Shown piece by piece: positions 62,594-64,000 of a stretch of DNA of 64,000 nucleotides; position 1 is the stretch's first letter; each line of letters begins with the position of its first letter. The notes under the pieces were generated by a model, which was given only the letters and a program-made list of their open reading frames with translations, was not told the DNA's origin and did not search any database. Origin of the DNA: Tessaracoccus sp. (GTDB lineage Bacteria; Actinomycetota; Actinomycetes; Propionibacteriales; Propionibacteriaceae); assembly GCF_016714275.1 (NCBI RefSeq), contig NZ_JADJNP010000002.1, forward strand, positions 62,001 to 126,000. The letters run 5' to 3'. A program made the translations under genes and the position numbers.

Positions 62594-63679
62594 TCAGGTC
62601 CCTTCGATGGCGGGGGCGATGTCGTCGAGCGCGGCCTTCAGCAGCATCATCTCGTCCGGCGTACCGGCGGATACGCGTAGGAATCCCGCGGGGCCCGTCT
62701 CGCGAATGAGGATGCCGCGGTCGAGCAGCGCCTGCCAGACGGCGTGGCGGTCCGGGAAGCGACCGAAGAGGGAGAAGTTCGACTCCGATTCGATGACGTC
62801 GTAGCCTCGCGCGCGGGCCCATGACTCGAAGCCTCTGGCCTCGGCCGTCAGCGCCCGCACCTGCGCGAGGAGCTCGTCGGCGTGCGCCAGCGCGACCCGT
62901 GCCACCGCCTGTGTCTGTGCACTCAGGTGATAGGGCAGGCGGACGATGCGGCAGGCATCGACGATGGCGGGGTGGGCCGCGAGATAGCCGACGCGGCCAC
63001 CGGCCAGCGCGAATGCCTTCGACATGGTGCGCGACACGACGAGCCGCGGGTGCCGATCCAGCAGGTCGAGCGCGCTGGGGCGGGCTGAGAACTCCTGATA
63101 GGCCTCGTCCGCAACGATGATCGCGTCGGTCTGCGCGCAGACCTCGTCGAACACCTCGACGGGCGTCGCGGTGCCGGTGGGGTTGTTCGGCGTGGTGATG
63201 ATCACCATCGTCGGGCGGTGCTCTTCGATCGCGCGCAGCACGAGCCCGGCGTCGAGCGTGTAGTCGTCCCTGCGCGGCACGGTGACGTACTCGGTGCACG
63301 TGTTGCGTGCATACTCCGGGTACATCGAGTAGGTCGGCGTGAAGGTCAGGACGCGCCGGCCGGGGCCTCCGAATGCCGTGAGCAGGTGGCTCATGATCTC
63401 GTTCGATCCATTGGCCGCCCAGATGTTCTCCGCGGTGAGGCCGTGCCCGAGGTAGGCGGCGAGGTCCGAGCGCAGCGCCAGCGCCTCGCGGTCCGGGTAG
63501 CGGTTGAGGCTGCCGGCGGCGTTCACGATCGCAGCAGCCATCTCCTGCCGAATCAGCGGCGACGGCGGGTACGGGTTCTCGTTGACGTTGAGGACCACCG
63601 GCACGTCGAGCTGCGGCGCGCCGTAGGGCTCCTCGCCGATGAGATCCGCGCGGAGCGGGAGATCGTCGAGCGTGATCAT
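62594..63679 (-). CDS. hisC: Histidinol-phosphate aminotransferase
   Basis: PLP-dependent class I/II aminotransferase, 361 residues. NVNENPYPPSP near the N-terminus, NGSNEIMSHLL, TTPNNPTGT, VADEAYQEF and the Schiff-base Lys in SRTMSKAFALAGGRVGY are all present. ATG at 63679 overlaps the hisD stop as ATGA; GGAGG lies five bases upstream. Confidence 0.96.
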   Translation of the reverse strand: MITLDDLPLRADLIGEEPYGAPQLDVPVVLNVNENPYPPSPLIRQEMAAAIVNAAGSLNRYPDREALALRSDLAAYLGHGLTAENIWAANGSNEIMSHLLTAFGGPGRRVLTFTPTYSMYPEYARNTCTEYVTVPRRDDYTLDAGLVLRAIEEHRPTMVIITTPNNPTGTATPVEVFDEVCAQTDAIIVADEAYQEFSARPSALDLLDRHPRLVVSRTMSKAFALAGGRVGYLAAHPAIVDACRIVRLPYHLSAQTQAVARVALAHADELLAQVRALTAEARGFESWARARGYDVIESESNFSLFGRFPDRHAVWQALLDRGILIRETGPAGFLRVSAGTPDEMMLLKAALDDIAPAIEGT

Positions 63680-64000
63680 GCGGGCCTCCGCACCGTGATG
63701 GCCGCGGCGTGTCCCGGCAGATCCTCGGCGAGGGCGAACCGCTCCACCCCGTCGGCGAGCGCCATGAGAGCGTCGGCCGAGTAGTCGATGACGTGCACGG
63801 TGCGCATGAATGAGCGCACGTTCAGACCCGAGGAGTGGCAGGCGCAGCCCGCCGTCGGCAGAACGTGGGTGGATCCGGCGGAGTAGTCGCCGAGCGAGAC
63901 GGGCGCGTAGTCGCCGACGAAGATGGCGCCGGCGTTGCGGATGCGCGCGGCGACGGCGCGGGCGTCGGCGGTCTGGATCTCCAGGTGCTCCGCCCCGTAG
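63676..64000 (-). CDS. hisD: Histidinol dehydrogenase, C-terminal part
   Basis: Only the last 107 codons are in the window; the gene runs off the right edge. The translation contains YGAEHLEIQT, NAGAIFVGDYAPVSLGDYSAG, STHVLPTAGCACHSSGLNV and ends VRRPA, which match the HisD substrate/metal region and C-terminus. The usual SNHVLPTGGxAR segment is slightly changed (STHVLPTAGCAC). The enzyme oxidises histidinol to histidine. It is the first visible gene of the his run. Confidence 0.93.
   Translation of the reverse strand, partial: YGAEHLEIQTADARAVAARIRNAGAIFVGDYAPVSLGDYSAGSTHVLPTAGCACHSSGLNVRSFMRTVHVIDYSADALMALADGVERFALAEDLPGHAAAITVRRPA

Overview
This window is high-GC, densely packed actinobacterial chromosome. 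The gene orders mihF-gmk-rpoZ-metK-priA-fmt-rsmB, relA/metallo-hydrolase/hisS, yebC-ruvCAB-yajC-secDF-apt-rel and aroE-aroC-aroK-aroB with efp-nusB-carAB are those of Actinobacteria. The actinobacterial IHF, the helicase-dead PriA and many GTG starts agree. A Propionibacteriaceae-like host is my best guess from general gene content, not a proof. No rRNA, tRNA, CRISPR array, transposase or integrase was seen.

Layout. 1-664: end of nadC. 774-7850, all leftward: small membrane protein, rsmB, fmt, priA, metK, rpoZ, gmk, mihF. 7958-15239, leftward: efp-nusB-carA-carB-pyrD-pyrF (pyrimidine synthesis plus translation and transcription factors). 15317-23426: an accessory signalling and envelope block (two histidine kinases, two response regulators, a small ABC exporter, a membrane protein/hydrolase pair and a secreted beta-helix-like protein) sitting between efp and aroB. 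23436-31899, leftward: a nine-gene run from a DUF948-like protein through alaS, ruvX, mltG and aroE to aroC-aroK-aroB. 31922-36315: rarA, a divergent Bcr/CflA-type MFS pump and aspS. 36384-41425: an AI-2E-type membrane protein, a large secreted CHAP protein and about 1.5 kb of non-coding DNA full of tandem repeats, perfect hairpins and a MITE-like element, lying between aspS and hisS. 41426-48672: hisS and a metallo-hydrolase, a DUF349 protein, relA, a K+ channel and apt. 48669-54912: secF-secD-yajC, ruvB-ruvA-ruvC, yebC. 54979-64000, leftward: hisD-hisC-hisB-hisH-hisA followed without a break by a fatty-acyl-reductase/HAD fusion, a LarA-like protein, a degenerate PlsC-like protein and a tandem GNAT protein.

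Genes in these runs are mostly joined by ATGA, GTGA or TGATG overlaps, so translational coupling is pervasive. Eight genes have a TANNNT box ending 6-7 bases before the start codon, the layout of leaderless mRNAs. hisH has no ATG, GTG or TTG that would include its conserved N-terminus and apparently starts at CTG, in a CTGA overlap with hisB.

The best candidates for something undescribed are the lipid-like four-gene module welded to the his operon (54979-60626), the signalling island with its split kinase/regulator arrangement (15317-23426), the CHAP/seven-blade/three-Ig-like secreted protein (37996-40344) and the family of intergenic repeats whose TTGAGCC core carries the stop codons of neighbouring genes.
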